Shown one piece after another: positions 7,901 through 16,198 of a stretch of DNA of 29,797 nucleotides. The DNA is from a virus, in the IMG/VR virus record IMGVR_UViG_3300030331_000992, positions 1-29,797 of that record. One strand, given 5' to 3'. How positions within the stretch are numbered: position 1 is the first letter of the stretch; every line of letters starts with the position of its first letter. Under the pieces are notes generated by a model. The model was given only the letters and a program-made list of their open reading frames with translations. It was not told the DNA's origin and ran no database searches. The position numbers and the translations under genes were made by a program.

Positions 7901-10449
7901 GCATTGAGTTCGGAATATTCATCGCTGCCTTCTTCAAAATCCATTATTTGATTACTGATAGTATCATATTCGTGCATTAATTCCTCAAGTTTGTCTTCGG
8001 CTTCAGCGGATAGAGGAACATCTTTTGCCTTCTTTTTCTTATGACCTTGAAAGATTCTGAAAAGTTCTCTATTTTCATTACTATGGCTTAGTATGTTACT
8101 CGCACCAATGGATTTTTTGTTAAGCCACATGTTTTTCTTCATAGGGTCATGTGGTGGATGAAGTCTACCACCAGCAGTAACCAAGCGATGAGAATGTTTT
8201 GCATTGTTAAGCGACTGAGTTGCCTTGAGTCCGATACCACCGAGAGCATTGATTGCGTTAGCATTGAAATAATTGTCAGCACTAAGAGCACTTCTGTTGG
8301 CTGGGCCGTTGAAATACGCTTTACGCTCATCATCAGACATATATCTAACTTGATTTGAATATCCACCAACCAATGATGTTTTTTGACGGAAAGGCATATT
8401 TTTTGTATTCCTAACCTTTGTCATGTGTCGGTGGTTTGCTGAATCCCAAAAAGAAGTAATACCGTGATGACCAGCATGTTGTCTTGTTTCTTTTGAATAC
8501 AAAGAAGGAATATAGCGCCCCCAAAGACCTACAGTTTTTGGGTTAGGAACAAATCTATCACGCTCTACTCTACCCATTATTGAATAACCATCATCGTCTT
8601 TAGGTAGGCTATCGTGCATCATTTCTAAGTAATGTAATACATTTCTACCCATTCCCCCTTGATGGTGAAAGTCTTCAGCAAACGGAGCAGCAAGACCTAT
8701 GACATTGTTTTCTTCATCAGTTAGCCAATGCTCTCTTTCGTCTTCAGGAATATCCGCAAGGTCAGGGCCATTTTTCCCTACATGATGAAAAGAGTCATGA
8801 TTACGAATTGGTTTTTGTTGCCTTTCAATTTCTGACATCTCTTTTGCTCGTTTAATGACTTCTCTTATCTTTTCCATACTCACAAGTGGGCCGTCAAATC
8901 CATCAAGTAACGGGTGTGAATCCATTTCAGTCATATCTGCATTATAACCCATTAATGCTAACATTGTTTCTAAATCAACATGTTCGTATGGATTTTCGTC
9001 AAGTATTTTCAATTCTTTTAATTTTGATTCAGCGTCTTCTAATCTACCTATTTTACGCCCTTGTCTCATTCCTTTTACCGGGAGGTGCAATAGCCCTTCT
9101 TGTTCTTGCTCTTCTTCGTATGTTCCAACATCCATAGAGTCACGGTGCTCGTGTAGAAGTTCGTTATATTCGTCAAGAAGATTTTGGTAAACAGAAGTTT
9201 TGGACTCATTCTCGCTATCAAAAGGAACTTCTTGCATAGCCTTCATCAATGATGCTTTGATGTATCTTTCTTCTCCATCAGGAATATCATCTACTGTTTC
9301 ATAGTGCTTTTTGACATTAGCACCATGCATGTGTTGAGGTCGCATGTAACGGTCAAACTCACCAGTAAATCGCTGAGCGAGATTTCTCTTGATACGACCA
9401 GCACTTATGACACCATTATTACCCAACTCTATGTTTTGAGCATTAGCATGGTCACTGCCTTTTTCATGTAGATGTTGAATGACTCTATACCTATCAACGG
9501 GATTCAAAAACTCCAAACCATACAAGTAACCCTCATGTCCTAAACTCTCTTTTAGTAATATAGGGTCAAGTTCGCTTTCAGGCTTACCTGAATAAAGATG
9601 GTCTTGAATCTCTTGCTCACTCATCTTAGCCTTCGGGTCAAACGCTTCACCATGATATTGGTCACCCTCCCAACCATCGGCTGCATCTTCAAAGTGCATT
9701 AACCTCAGAGCATGCTCATGTTCTACTGGCTTTGGATATTTTTCAATCATCTTTTTTTCTAAATCACGGTTATTCTCTAACCATCTTTGATAGTTGTTCT
9801 CATAGATGTCATGTAGATAATGGTCATTTAGAGGGCCAAGAAAATTATGATGTCTCTCCTCTTTACCTGATTCAACATTGTAACGAAGTTTACCAATTAC
9901 CGCTGGGTTTTCTTTCTTTTCTTCAAGTCTTTCCTTTCCTATCTCAGCCATCTTATGCCGAAAAGACATACTTTCCCCACCGGGTTTTGAAGGTAAGTAG
10001 AAACGCCTCAACTTTTCAGTCATAGCCGACCTACCAGTTATGGTATTTTTTTGACGCAAAGGGTGGTGTTTTTTGTGGTGCGGGTGTGATTCAGGATAGT
10101 GCTGTCCTTGTGCAAACTCAGCATGAGGGTATGAAGATGCAACTTCATGTAGAGGTCTTTCTCTCATTCTACCTTGCCAAACATGCTCACCGAGTTTCAT
10201 CTCAGCGCCTCTTACAAAAGTAGTGCCTTTTGTCTTTTTATCAAAACGATGTCTTTTTTGCTTCTGTTTAAGAATAGAATAACAGACATCATCTAATGGA
10301 GTCTGTGGTATTGTTTCATTATGATTCTCTAAGTTCATCTTGGCGAAATAAAAGTCACCAATAGCATTATGTAAATCTACACCATCAAAAATTGATTTAA
10401 GAAGTTCATCACGACTTCTGTAATACCAACCTGTCGGCGTTTCTCTCAT
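4969..10449 (-). CDS. Giant virion-cluster protein with degenerate DNA ligase-like domain (1826 aa)
   Basis: This 1826-residue protein takes up almost a fifth of the window, between the 346-residue zinc-cluster gene and the protease. Residues 1-~1300 are hydrophilic and rich in His, Asp, Glu and Met, with a coiled-coil-like stretch around 810-880; no known domain was seen. Residues ~1310-1600 follow the plan of an ATP-dependent DNA ligase: adenylation domain with FYDGKR at 1347-1352 (motif I), IIDAVRM at 1391-1397 (motif III), a 'SDMTVRERLKVL' segment, LLLRDAKSTYMRG near 1466-1478 (motif IV), KWFLLRKNK at 1484-1492 (motif V), then an OB-like segment. The catalytic Lys of KxDG is Phe1347, and the motif III and IV acidic residues are lost, so it should not ligate. 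No membrane segment. GAGGGGTG precedes the ATG. A virion or ejected role is inferred. Confidence 0.8.
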   Translation of the reverse strand: MRETPTGWYYRSRDELLKSIFDGVDLHNAIGDFYFAKMNLENHNETIPQTPLDDVCYSILKQKQKRHRFDKKTKGTTFVRGAEMKLGEHVWQGRMRERPLHEVASSYPHAEFAQGQHYPESHPHHKKHHPLRQKNTITGRSAMTEKLRRFYLPSKPGGESMSFRHKMAEIGKERLEEKKENPAVIGKLRYNVESGKEERHHNFLGPLNDHYLHDIYENNYQRWLENNRDLEKKMIEKYPKPVEHEHALRLMHFEDAADGWEGDQYHGEAFDPKAKMSEQEIQDHLYSGKPESELDPILLKESLGHEGYLYGLEFLNPVDRYRVIQHLHEKGSDHANAQNIELGNNGVISAGRIKRNLAQRFTGEFDRYMRPQHMHGANVKKHYETVDDIPDGEERYIKASLMKAMQEVPFDSENESKTSVYQNLLDEYNELLHEHRDSMDVGTYEEEQEQEGLLHLPVKGMRQGRKIGRLEDAESKLKELKILDENPYEHVDLETMLALMGYNADMTEMDSHPLLDGFDGPLVSMEKIREVIKRAKEMSEIERQQKPIRNHDSFHHVGKNGPDLADIPEDEREHWLTDEENNVIGLAAPFAEDFHHQGGMGRNVLHYLEMMHDSLPKDDDGYSIMGRVERDRFVPNPKTVGLWGRYIPSLYSKETRQHAGHHGITSFWDSANHRHMTKVRNTKNMPFRQKTSLVGGYSNQVRYMSDDERKAYFNGPANRSALSADNYFNANAINALGGIGLKATQSLNNAKHSHRLVTAGGRLHPPHDPMKKNMWLNKKSIGASNILSHSNENRELFRIFQGHKKKKAKDVPLSAEAEDKLEELMHEYDTISNQIMDFEEGSDEYSELNARLHAIEQEEMAIEAEAQLDDKTTFDQITDNAEIKDESDLRAIMSMAQKLKPEFEKADPDAFNPEFPDKFLANTSRLMRDANMALLRLPHSSHGLHTHGYGEVKQEVRSASELLSDDENIVSPHHTIASVLGAAGSEILPTHSQAKVRSLLNLPDDAVHNEMIDRLLEGMDAPVKVLTHGNLLGTGISFAGEEPNTIFTSDDHHGVIDSIFDEHKRTRTPAKVDPTKHNIENGQFADNFRKKYGGHLELMEQLFSPRQQNSYESHGLSRIPLTDFSDKRYKRGKKGNMATGSLKGFAGSLNQAKSRVHDLLIFDPTKATTMEKVVTPSTSVRTAQWTQQPIHPANSNGASVQDMFISGGMDSGYEMTPSVGMEFPGNKTAMAGTNTESQFLHSIPEEIMKALHGEEAVSQVLSSNYQVPSAVTNMNRVDVTGLPANLDPNAISTSDPTETLMVLMNPDALLKEDKGRPPPILPMHRIFSLKDFEALRGFSGDWIVSAFYDGKRMMIIRKGNTLTAYDENNDAIPLSEDDKKQLKAVTEKNYIIDAVRMKDNIHIIDIIDYDDTNISDMTVRERLKVLRGQFDSHEHVLVPGPYDTRMTEDGGLEATVSSLQETHKQLLLRDAKSTYMRGERRHPKWFLLRKNKNVSFIILDVRGKGPYTYRLGAGPLDSEGFGNRGVDYEGKQYLDVGTVKSPKPFKEGDTVSISVSGVKKRNRQGKTIYDVTSSKIVGEADSESPASLETLSLLAKSHPIIHVPYDITLKEDQISIVFEGLDEVIYKSESSHTGNWAHSPKSVMGELSQSDYTLQLAESVRPLWNQAVSLMMKGVDKKDDSIVEEIIPDKKYHTMHSKKDRRQSEKQSAGVIDANDEMNIMKPGMKTMLKTITRIANLTERLDRVAKEKMTGGAGRGGLGIDVGSAIESPRGPTRLTSEESVPDWDMIERPTEDPEEEYDSVTQRRLKQKRGEQSSAYEAESDYEA

Positions 10450-10460
10450 TCAAACACCCC

Positions 10461-11501
10461 TCAATAGGGGTCGTTACTCAAAACCCCGTTGTTATCAAGA
10501 CGACTTACTCCGCCACCTTCGTGTGGGTTTAACATAGCGGCTAACTTGTCAAGACTAACTTGCACCGATGTAGCACCTTTGTTAGTAACATCTTCAGCAT
10601 TGTATGGATATTGATTAGTGGTGTAGTAAGCGTTTCTTGTTTGGCCGCCTGTTTCAGACAAAAACATAACACCCATTGGTGAAGAATCAAATGATGTTGT
10701 AAATCCGGGTTGAGAGCCTTCAGCAACTGCTTTTTTCATACGAGCATTTTCTATCCTTTCGGGCTTTCCTGATGCTGATTTGTCGGTTAAAGGCATAGGT
10801 GGCCCACGGAAACCGGGTCGCTTAACTTTAACACCACGACCTGCTTGACCACGCTTTTGCTCACGAGGCTTACCTTCACTTAGAGGCAAAGTTCTCGTTG
10901 CGCCAGTATCTTCACGCATTGGGGGTGGACTCGCTTGCTCATCAGTTGCCTCTTCATAATCATACATAGTTGGGTCGCCTTCTTCATCTGAGTAGTCCAT
11001 TTCTTGACGAGGCTCAGGTGGAAAACCAGCATTCCTTCGCTGTGCGTCACCAATGGTAAATACACCATCACCTTTCATTTTGTCATCTTTGTCAGGTTTA
11101 CCATGTGCTTTATCGCACTGTGCTTTTTGCTTATCAGAACACTCAGAGTATTTTTTACCAAAGTTCTTCATGCAGTATGCGTCTTTGATAGCCATGTCAG
11201 CCTTAGCCTTCATGTCTTTTGCACCCTTACCATCAGCAGCAAACTTAGGAACTTTCTTACCTTCGTGCTCTACCATTTCAAGCCCTTTTTTCATACAAGT
11301 AGGACAATCATTGTTTTTACAATCAGGGCATTTTGCCTTTTCCATTTTGCCACCACAGCCCATTTTAGCGCAGCCCATTTTTGTGTTCCCACATTCAGGA
11401 CATTTTGCTTTTTCAAGTGTGTCAATACGCTGACTCAATTCTTGTGCTTTATTCATCAAATCTAATGCGTGTCGGCTCATCGGGGAGGGTATAGGCTTCA
11501 T
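10461..11501 (-). CDS. Zinc-cluster protein (346 aa) in the capsid module
   Basis: The protein has 346 residues. An N-terminal helix (~8-32) is followed by a dense Cys region: CPECGNTKMGCAKMGCGG, then CPDCKNNDCPTC, suggesting one or two zinc ribbons, and later CMKN, CSDK and CDKA. The middle is Pro/Glu/Asp-rich and probably disordered. The last ~80 residues look structured (VSLDKLAAMLNPHEGGG). KDDKMKG is shared with the scaffold region. The start overlaps the previous stop (ATGA). The function is unknown; position between portal and protease suggests a capsid-interior or portal-associated protein. Confidence 0.7.
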   Translation of the reverse strand: MKPIPSPMSRHALDLMNKAQELSQRIDTLEKAKCPECGNTKMGCAKMGCGGKMEKAKCPDCKNNDCPTCMKKGLEMVEHEGKKVPKFAADGKGAKDMKAKADMAIKDAYCMKNFGKKYSECSDKQKAQCDKAHGKPDKDDKMKGDGVFTIGDAQRRNAGFPPEPRQEMDYSDEEGDPTMYDYEEATDEQASPPPMREDTGATRTLPLSEGKPREQKRGQAGRGVKVKRPGFRGPPMPLTDKSASGKPERIENARMKKAVAEGSQPGFTTSFDSSPMGVMFLSETGGQTRNAYYTTNQYPYNAEDVTNKGATSVQVSLDKLAAMLNPHEGGGVSRLDNNGVLSNDPY

Positions 11502-11845
11502 TGTATCACTTCTGTTCCTTTGGCTTGCTCGGCCATTTCATGAATCTCCTCCCAAGACATTAGGTGGATTTCATTATTTGAATATTCATTTTGACTCTTT
11601 AGTAGTCCTGAGTCCATTTGGTTTTCAACTCCGACATCTCCTCTAAATGCATCTGTGGAAACATCTTGACTTAGAGGAGTAGCAGCGGGAACAAAACCTG
11701 CTTTGCGTAGCATACTGATTGGGTCGCTTACAGCGTCACGAAGTTTTTGATTTTCGGCTTTCAAAACCTGTAAGTCGCCATCCATTGTTTCCATTTTTGA
11801 AATTAGAGCATTCATTAAACGCTCAGCAACAGACTCTTGACTCAT
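11498..11845 (-). CDS. Small coiled-coil protein with C-terminal MSWEEIH motif (115 aa)
   Basis: The protein has 115 residues. Residues ~5-45 form a probable coiled coil (LMNALISKMETMDGDLQVL and onwards), then a short linker and MSWEEIHEMAEQAKG near the end. The same short motif closes the protease/scaffold protein (MSWEEVHQLAGG), so the two may bind a common partner during head assembly. The start ATG follows GGTGAT at 11849-11854 with good spacing. No family recognised. Confidence 0.7.
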   Translation of the reverse strand: MSQESVAERLMNALISKMETMDGDLQVLKAENQKLRDAVSDPISMLRKAGFVPAATPLSQDVSTDAFRGDVGVENQMDSGLLKSQNEYSNNEIHLMSWEEIHEMAEQAKGTEVIQ

Positions 11846-11855
11846 TTAATCACCT

Positions 11856-12209
11856 TCACTTAGGAGAGTAACGACCAAAAGTGCCGTAGTGTTTACGCAG
11901 TCCATTCCCAGTTCTTGCTGATAGGATTGTTCCGGGTAGAACATCGCTTCTTTGCGAGACATCAAACTTCTGTCCAGTAGTGCTCATTTTGAGAATAGTA
12001 GACTCACCGGGCTGGACAGCATCAACAAGTTCTTTTTCAGCCTTAACAATAGCCGAGTGAATATCCTCATTCAAATATCCAGCAAACTTCAAGATTTCAT
12101 TTAGATGTTGCTGGGCCGCAAATGGGTCACTGCTCTCCAATGCTTTATTGAATGCATCTGTGTGAACAGTTAATTTTCTTGCCATAGGATTCATTTTTAG
12201 TAAGTCCAT
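11856..12209 (-). CDS. Hypothetical protein following portal (117 aa)
   Basis: The protein has 117 residues: helical in the first two thirds (SSDPFAAQQHLNEILKFAGY, VKAEKELVDAVQPGES), then a basic, Gly-rich tail (TGNGLRKHYGTFGRYSPK). It sits immediately after the portal gene, a place often used by small portal- or head-associated proteins. GAGGCGAG precedes the ATG. Function unknown. Confidence 0.65.
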   Translation of the reverse strand: MDLLKMNPMARKLTVHTDAFNKALESSDPFAAQQHLNEILKFAGYLNEDIHSAIVKAEKELVDAVQPGESTILKMSTTGQKFDVSQRSDVLPGTILSARTGNGLRKHYGTFGRYSPK

Positions 12210-12254
12210 AGTCTCGCCTCTATTGCACTCGTAGTGATACCACCCTAAATAGCC

Positions 12255-14030
12255 TTACGCCCCACGCAATCTTCTACTGTCTTGTAATCTTGATGCGTTT
12301 TGTTGAGAGATAGATGGTGCTAACCCTCTTTGTTGAACACTACTTACTGGCGCTCCCGCACCCGGACTACCTCTTTGTTGAGGTCTTGCTGGAGAGCGAG
12401 GAGTGCGTATTCCCATTCCCTCTCCTCCGGGCTGTGATGGAGGCATCATTTGTGGAGGTAATCTACCGCCTTGCATCATCTGTGGAGGCATACCGCCTTG
12501 CATCGGAGGCATGGCTTGTCTTGGTGGCATTCCTCCGCCCATTTGAGGAGGCGGCATAGCACCCGGCTTTTGCTGCTGAGGCTGACCTTCAGGTTGGCCT
12601 TCAGGTTGAGGAGTTTTCTTACGATAACTGAAACGAACATCTCTATCTCCTTCTTCAAGCAATTCAGGCTCATAACCAAGCATAGCCATTCTCTGTGCAA
12701 GATTGACCTCCATCTCATCACGGCGTAATCTTGTAATTTCATCTTCTTCTTCATTTGGATAAAGAGTCAGTTTCCAATCAGTGATGTCAAGTTCACGAAG
12801 CATACGAGGGAATAGAACATCCGTATACACTTTTTGACCATATTCAACTGCACGATTTGTAACAAGAATCTGTAGACCTTCATTGTTCAATCCACCCGAT
12901 TTACCATTGTCAATCATGAAGATTGAAGAAACACCATAAAAAGCAGCAATACGATTTCGTATTTCATCTCTCACAGCGATATACTGCATCTCTTCAAGCG
13001 TGTCCATGAACTTAACCCAGTTTACACCACCACGACCCGAAGATGATTCAATACCAACTTTAGGAATGTAATGTGGGTCACGCTCCATCTTTTCATCAAC
13101 GCCTTTCCAAAAGGATTTCATTGACTCAAGATTATCTGTTGTTACACTCACAATACCTTTTGGGATTCTACGCTTTTGATACGCTGTGTAAATGTAATTA
13201 TCCATAGCGGTTAGAGTCATGGCCTGTCGCCATAGAGTATTTACTGGAGAGCGACCATACAATTTACCGGGGTTGTATTTTGAAAGATGTATAACTTCTC
13301 CTTTCATGAAGTATTGATTCTTACCTGACCCTGCCATATTGACATAGTGAGCATCAACCAAGCGTGAACCACAAACCTGACACTTTGGCTCTTGACCCGG
13401 ATATGCAACTTGGTCACGATGAATACGACAAATCTTGTATCGCCCACCACGGACTCCACGCTTGTCAGCAATAATTCGCATAAAAATAGGGTCGCCACGG
13501 ATGAGTTCTTTTATTCTGTAAAATTGAACCTCTCCTGTTTTTTCATCAACATAGTATTCTTTAATCATCAGGAGGAATGCATCATCAACAATATTCAAGT
13601 CACGCTCAACTTCATGAAGCACCTGCATGAAAGTCTGTTCCATTGAGTTTTCTTGTTCAAGCAACCATTTGGCATACAAGGCTTGGTCAGGGTCAGGGGT
13701 GCGAACCTCTCCACCGCAAGTAGGGCATGAATCAACTTCATGTTGAAACTCATCTTCACATTCAATACATTTCATGCGAAACTTCTTTTCCCAATAGTAA
13801 CCTCTACGGAATATTTCTTGTCCAAGTTTTGTAATGACAGTTCTAAGAATAAGATTTTCATTTGATACCGCATAAAGTGCTGGTAGAGTAATACCTTGTG
13901 CTAATACTGGCTCTTGTATACCAGTAGTATACAACGGCATTTGAGGCTGAGGAGTAGTTCTTCGTCTAAACGGACTTGCTAAAGCCGACAAAAATCTACT
14001 AACAATACCTTGATTTTCCTCAGCCATCAT
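12255..14030 (-). CDS. Portal protein with two embedded zinc clusters
   Basis: This 591-residue protein has portal features: an N-terminal crown/wing region, an interior with DEIRNRIAAFYGVSS and GLNNEGLQILVTNRAV (typical of HK97/SPP1-type portals), and a helical stem. It forms the ring through which DNA enters and leaves. Cys88/Cys91/Cys102/Cys105 (CIEC, CPTC) and Cys201/His204/Cys217/Cys220 (CRIH, CQVC) form two probable zinc sites, uncommon in portals. The C-terminal ~130 residues are Pro/Gln/Met-rich and probably disordered. Two consecutive ATGs follow GGGAGGG; the second (14027) has better spacing. The terminase lies about 2.5 kb upstream. Confidence 0.86.
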   Translation of the reverse strand: MMAEENQGIVSRFLSALASPFRRRTTPQPQMPLYTTGIQEPVLAQGITLPALYAVSNENLILRTVITKLGQEIFRRGYYWEKKFRMKCIECEDEFQHEVDSCPTCGGEVRTPDPDQALYAKWLLEQENSMEQTFMQVLHEVERDLNIVDDAFLLMIKEYYVDEKTGEVQFYRIKELIRGDPIFMRIIADKRGVRGGRYKICRIHRDQVAYPGQEPKCQVCGSRLVDAHYVNMAGSGKNQYFMKGEVIHLSKYNPGKLYGRSPVNTLWRQAMTLTAMDNYIYTAYQKRRIPKGIVSVTTDNLESMKSFWKGVDEKMERDPHYIPKVGIESSSGRGGVNWVKFMDTLEEMQYIAVRDEIRNRIAAFYGVSSIFMIDNGKSGGLNNEGLQILVTNRAVEYGQKVYTDVLFPRMLRELDITDWKLTLYPNEEEDEITRLRRDEMEVNLAQRMAMLGYEPELLEEGDRDVRFSYRKKTPQPEGQPEGQPQQQKPGAMPPPQMGGGMPPRQAMPPMQGGMPPQMMQGGRLPPQMMPPSQPGGEGMGIRTPRSPARPQQRGSPGAGAPVSSVQQRGLAPSISQQNASRLQDSRRLRGA

Positions 14031-15259
14031 AGACCCTCCCTGTATTTACCTATGGTGTCCATATCAATTCCCCAATTATCTAATAACTCACGAGATTTTC
14101 TTTCATCATCTTTCCAATTCTCATATCTAACTAAACGCTTTAATTCCTGTTTGCGAGTTTTGTCTTTTTCATCAAGGTAAGCCAAGACAGCCTTTGCTTG
14201 AACAGACTTCATTTTCAGGTGGGGAGACACCCCACCAAGTAACTTTCGCAAATCAGCCTTAGAATAGAATTGTAAACGATGCTGACTTCTTTGTGTATCT
14301 TTGTATACCTTGTTGTCAATAGACAAAACTCCACAATCTAATGTTTTGAATAAATCTTCACAGTGGACTTTACCTCTGTCACCTGTGGCTATCATTCCAG
14401 CACGAGGCTCACCACGCTCAGTTATGGTGATATAACCGTCAGCATCAATAAAACCAGCACTGTAAGACCACACATCTTTTAGCACTAATCCATCACTTGA
14501 AACACGAACATAAGTGCCTCTCACTGCTCCTTTCACAATATCCATATCTTCTCCATACATGTTCATGAGAGTAGCAAGTTTTCTATCTGTTTGAGATTTT
14601 TTAAGCATTCCAGCATCAGAAAAATTACTACGAATCGTGGTTACTTTCATCGGCCCTTTTTTCAGTAATTCTTCAGCAGCGAACTCCAAGAAGTCTTTTT
14701 CAGCCTTGTTGAGTTTATCAATTGGATGTAAAGCATTAGACCACATTTTACGAGCAGCACTACGGTCATTCATAGCCATAGCCCACGCTTGTTGCTCTTC
14801 TTCTCCCCAAACATCTTCATGCTCATCAAGCATTTTCAAAGTCTGTTCAGCCTTATCCCACATCATACATGCTCTTTCAAGACTAACACAACGAGACTCT
14901 CCGAACTTTCTCAAACTCTTGAGTTTACGGTCATCAAGCCCAAGTTGTTTTATTGTATTTTCATAGGGTTCACCCCAAGATAACATCTTGATTGTCATAT
15001 CTGTTTCAAGGGATTTAATCGCTCTAACATCTTTTATGAAACTATCAATCTCATCACGATTGTCTTTATTGTTCCTTCGTGCCTTTCTTAGACGCTTTAC
15101 CAGCGTCTCAGCATTACAACCAAGAGAAGACTCAAACCAACCATCACCATTAGGTGCAAAGTGATGTTGCTTTTTAATTGGTTTATCTTTTCCATCGGAA
15201 ATAGGGGTAAAGGAATGCACTTCACCAAAGTCGTCTTCAATCAATGCTGACCCCCACAT
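14027..15259 (-). CDS. LAGLIDADG homing-endonuclease-domain protein (410 aa)
   Basis: The protein has 410 residues. Residues ~264-370 carry one LAGLIDADG unit: SAGFIDADGYITI (A268-G275 core), then a beta/alpha segment ending in YSKADLRKLLGGVSPHL and LKMKSVQAKAVLAYL, as in one-motif homing endonucleases that act as dimers. Such enzymes cut DNA at long target sites. The first ~260 residues are helical and charged, with a possible winged-helix-like part at ~200-245, and are not a known homing-endonuclease N-terminus. It lies between the lyase and portal genes and overlaps the portal start. It could be a mobile free-standing endonuclease or one adopted for packaging. GGGAGGTC precedes the ATG. 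Confidence 0.78.
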   Translation of the reverse strand: MWGSALIEDDFGEVHSFTPISDGKDKPIKKQHHFAPNGDGWFESSLGCNAETLVKRLRKARRNNKDNRDEIDSFIKDVRAIKSLETDMTIKMLSWGEPYENTIKQLGLDDRKLKSLRKFGESRCVSLERACMMWDKAEQTLKMLDEHEDVWGEEEQQAWAMAMNDRSAARKMWSNALHPIDKLNKAEKDFLEFAAEELLKKGPMKVTTIRSNFSDAGMLKKSQTDRKLATLMNMYGEDMDIVKGAVRGTYVRVSSDGLVLKDVWSYSAGFIDADGYITITERGEPRAGMIATGDRGKVHCEDLFKTLDCGVLSIDNKVYKDTQRSQHRLQFYSKADLRKLLGGVSPHLKMKSVQAKAVLAYLDEKDKTRKQELKRLVRYENWKDDERKSRELLDNWGIDMDTIGKYREGL

Positions 15260-15283
15260 AGTTTGACCTCCCTATTGACCTAT

Positions 15284-16198
15284 TTACCATTTGCTACCTA
15301 CAGGAGTTTTACTAAAGATTTCCTCCAGTTTATTTCTAACTCTCAAACGAATAGGAGTATAAGGAACAGTTTGCTCAGTAGCATATAGATTGGCGATAGA
15401 ATCTAATTCCCAAATATCAAGCCCAGTCTCGTAATTATTTTTATGCAAATATCTCACCATATCATTGGTTGAAAGATTACTACCGCTACCGGGAACAAAA
15501 GGACAACCACCCAATCCACCAATACTGGCATCAAACTGAGTGATACCCCAGTCTAATGCGGATTGTATGTTTGGGAACATGTTGTCTTTTTTGTTTTTCA
15601 TGTGGTGTAGATGAAGCGCTATGTCAGAGTCAATATGTCTTGATAACTCAAGAGTTCTGTATATTGAAGATGGATGAGCAGTTCCTATCGTGTCGCATAA
15701 TACTACAGTGTCAGCCATGTGTTGTGCTGCTTGCATAGCCTCTAACAATTTCTTCTCATTAGTTTTTTCATTAGGTGCTCCAAAAGCACAAGAGATGTAA
15801 GCCCTAACATTTTTTGGGTCTGTATCTTTTAGCATAGAATCTAATTCAGCAACTATATCATACATGTTCTTACCTAAATTGGCTTGGTTAAACATCTCCG
15901 ATGCTGAAAAGAATACATTGAGTTTCTCAGCACCTACAGCCTTTGCTCTATCAAATCCTCTTTGATTAGGAACTAAAACACCAAAACTACCAATGTCTTT
16001 TGTTGCAGTAAATACTTCTTCAGCGTCAGCCATGTTAGGAACAAGTTTAGGGTGGACAAATGATGTAATCTCAATATCTTGTAGTCCAGCGTGATACAGT
16101 CTATTGATTAAATCAATCTTATCAGTCGTAGGTGTTTCCTCTTGGATATTTTGTAATCCATCACGAGGCCCGACTTCATAGATTGAAACATCTACCAT
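15284..16198 (-). CDS. HMG-CoA lyase-like enzyme
   Basis: This ~304-residue protein aligns along its length with 3-hydroxy-3-methylglutaryl-CoA lyases, which split HMG-CoA into acetoacetate and acetyl-CoA (leucine degradation, ketogenesis). Visible signatures: EVGPRDGLQN at 8-17 with catalytic Arg12/Asp13, the metal-binding HxH at His196/His198, and GGLGGCPF with the loop Cys232, followed by SNLSTND, which keeps the family Asn. After HxH, the usual HDTYGQ is replaced by HMKNKKDNMFPN, an insertion near the active site, so the substrate may differ. The ATG at 16198 follows GGTGA and overlaps the previous stop; a TTG at 16201 is less likely. Its place among packaging genes suggests an auxiliary metabolic gene. 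Confidence 0.9.
   Translation of the reverse strand: MVDVSIYEVGPRDGLQNIQEETPTTDKIDLINRLYHAGLQDIEITSFVHPKLVPNMADAEEVFTATKDIGSFGVLVPNQRGFDRAKAVGAEKLNVFFSASEMFNQANLGKNMYDIVAELDSMLKDTDPKNVRAYISCAFGAPNEKTNEKKLLEAMQAAQHMADTVVLCDTIGTAHPSSIYRTLELSRHIDSDIALHLHHMKNKKDNMFPNIQSALDWGITQFDASIGGLGGCPFVPGSGSNLSTNDMVRYLHKNNYETGLDIWELDSIANLYATEQTVPYTPIRLRVRNKLEEIFSKTPVGSKW

Noticed and set aside
4969-10449. A functional ATP-dependent DNA ligase gene
   Set aside because: The motif I Lys is replaced by Phe and other catalytic residues are lost, so ligation is not expected.
11004-11465. Long plus-strand frame opposite the zinc-cluster gene (153 residues)
   Set aside because: It mirrors a Cys/Lys-rich gene on the minus strand, is Phe/Cys-rich low complexity, and has no ribosome binding site.
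12420-12610. Short repeats in the portal C-terminus as a DNA repeat or CRISPR-like array
   Set aside because: They encode Pro/Gln/Gly/Met repeats, are irregular in spacing, and lie inside an intact frame.
14027-15259. Intein carrying the LAGLIDADG domain
   Set aside because: No splicing-type N-terminal Cys/Ser block or C-terminal His-Asn was seen, and no host protein is split around it.
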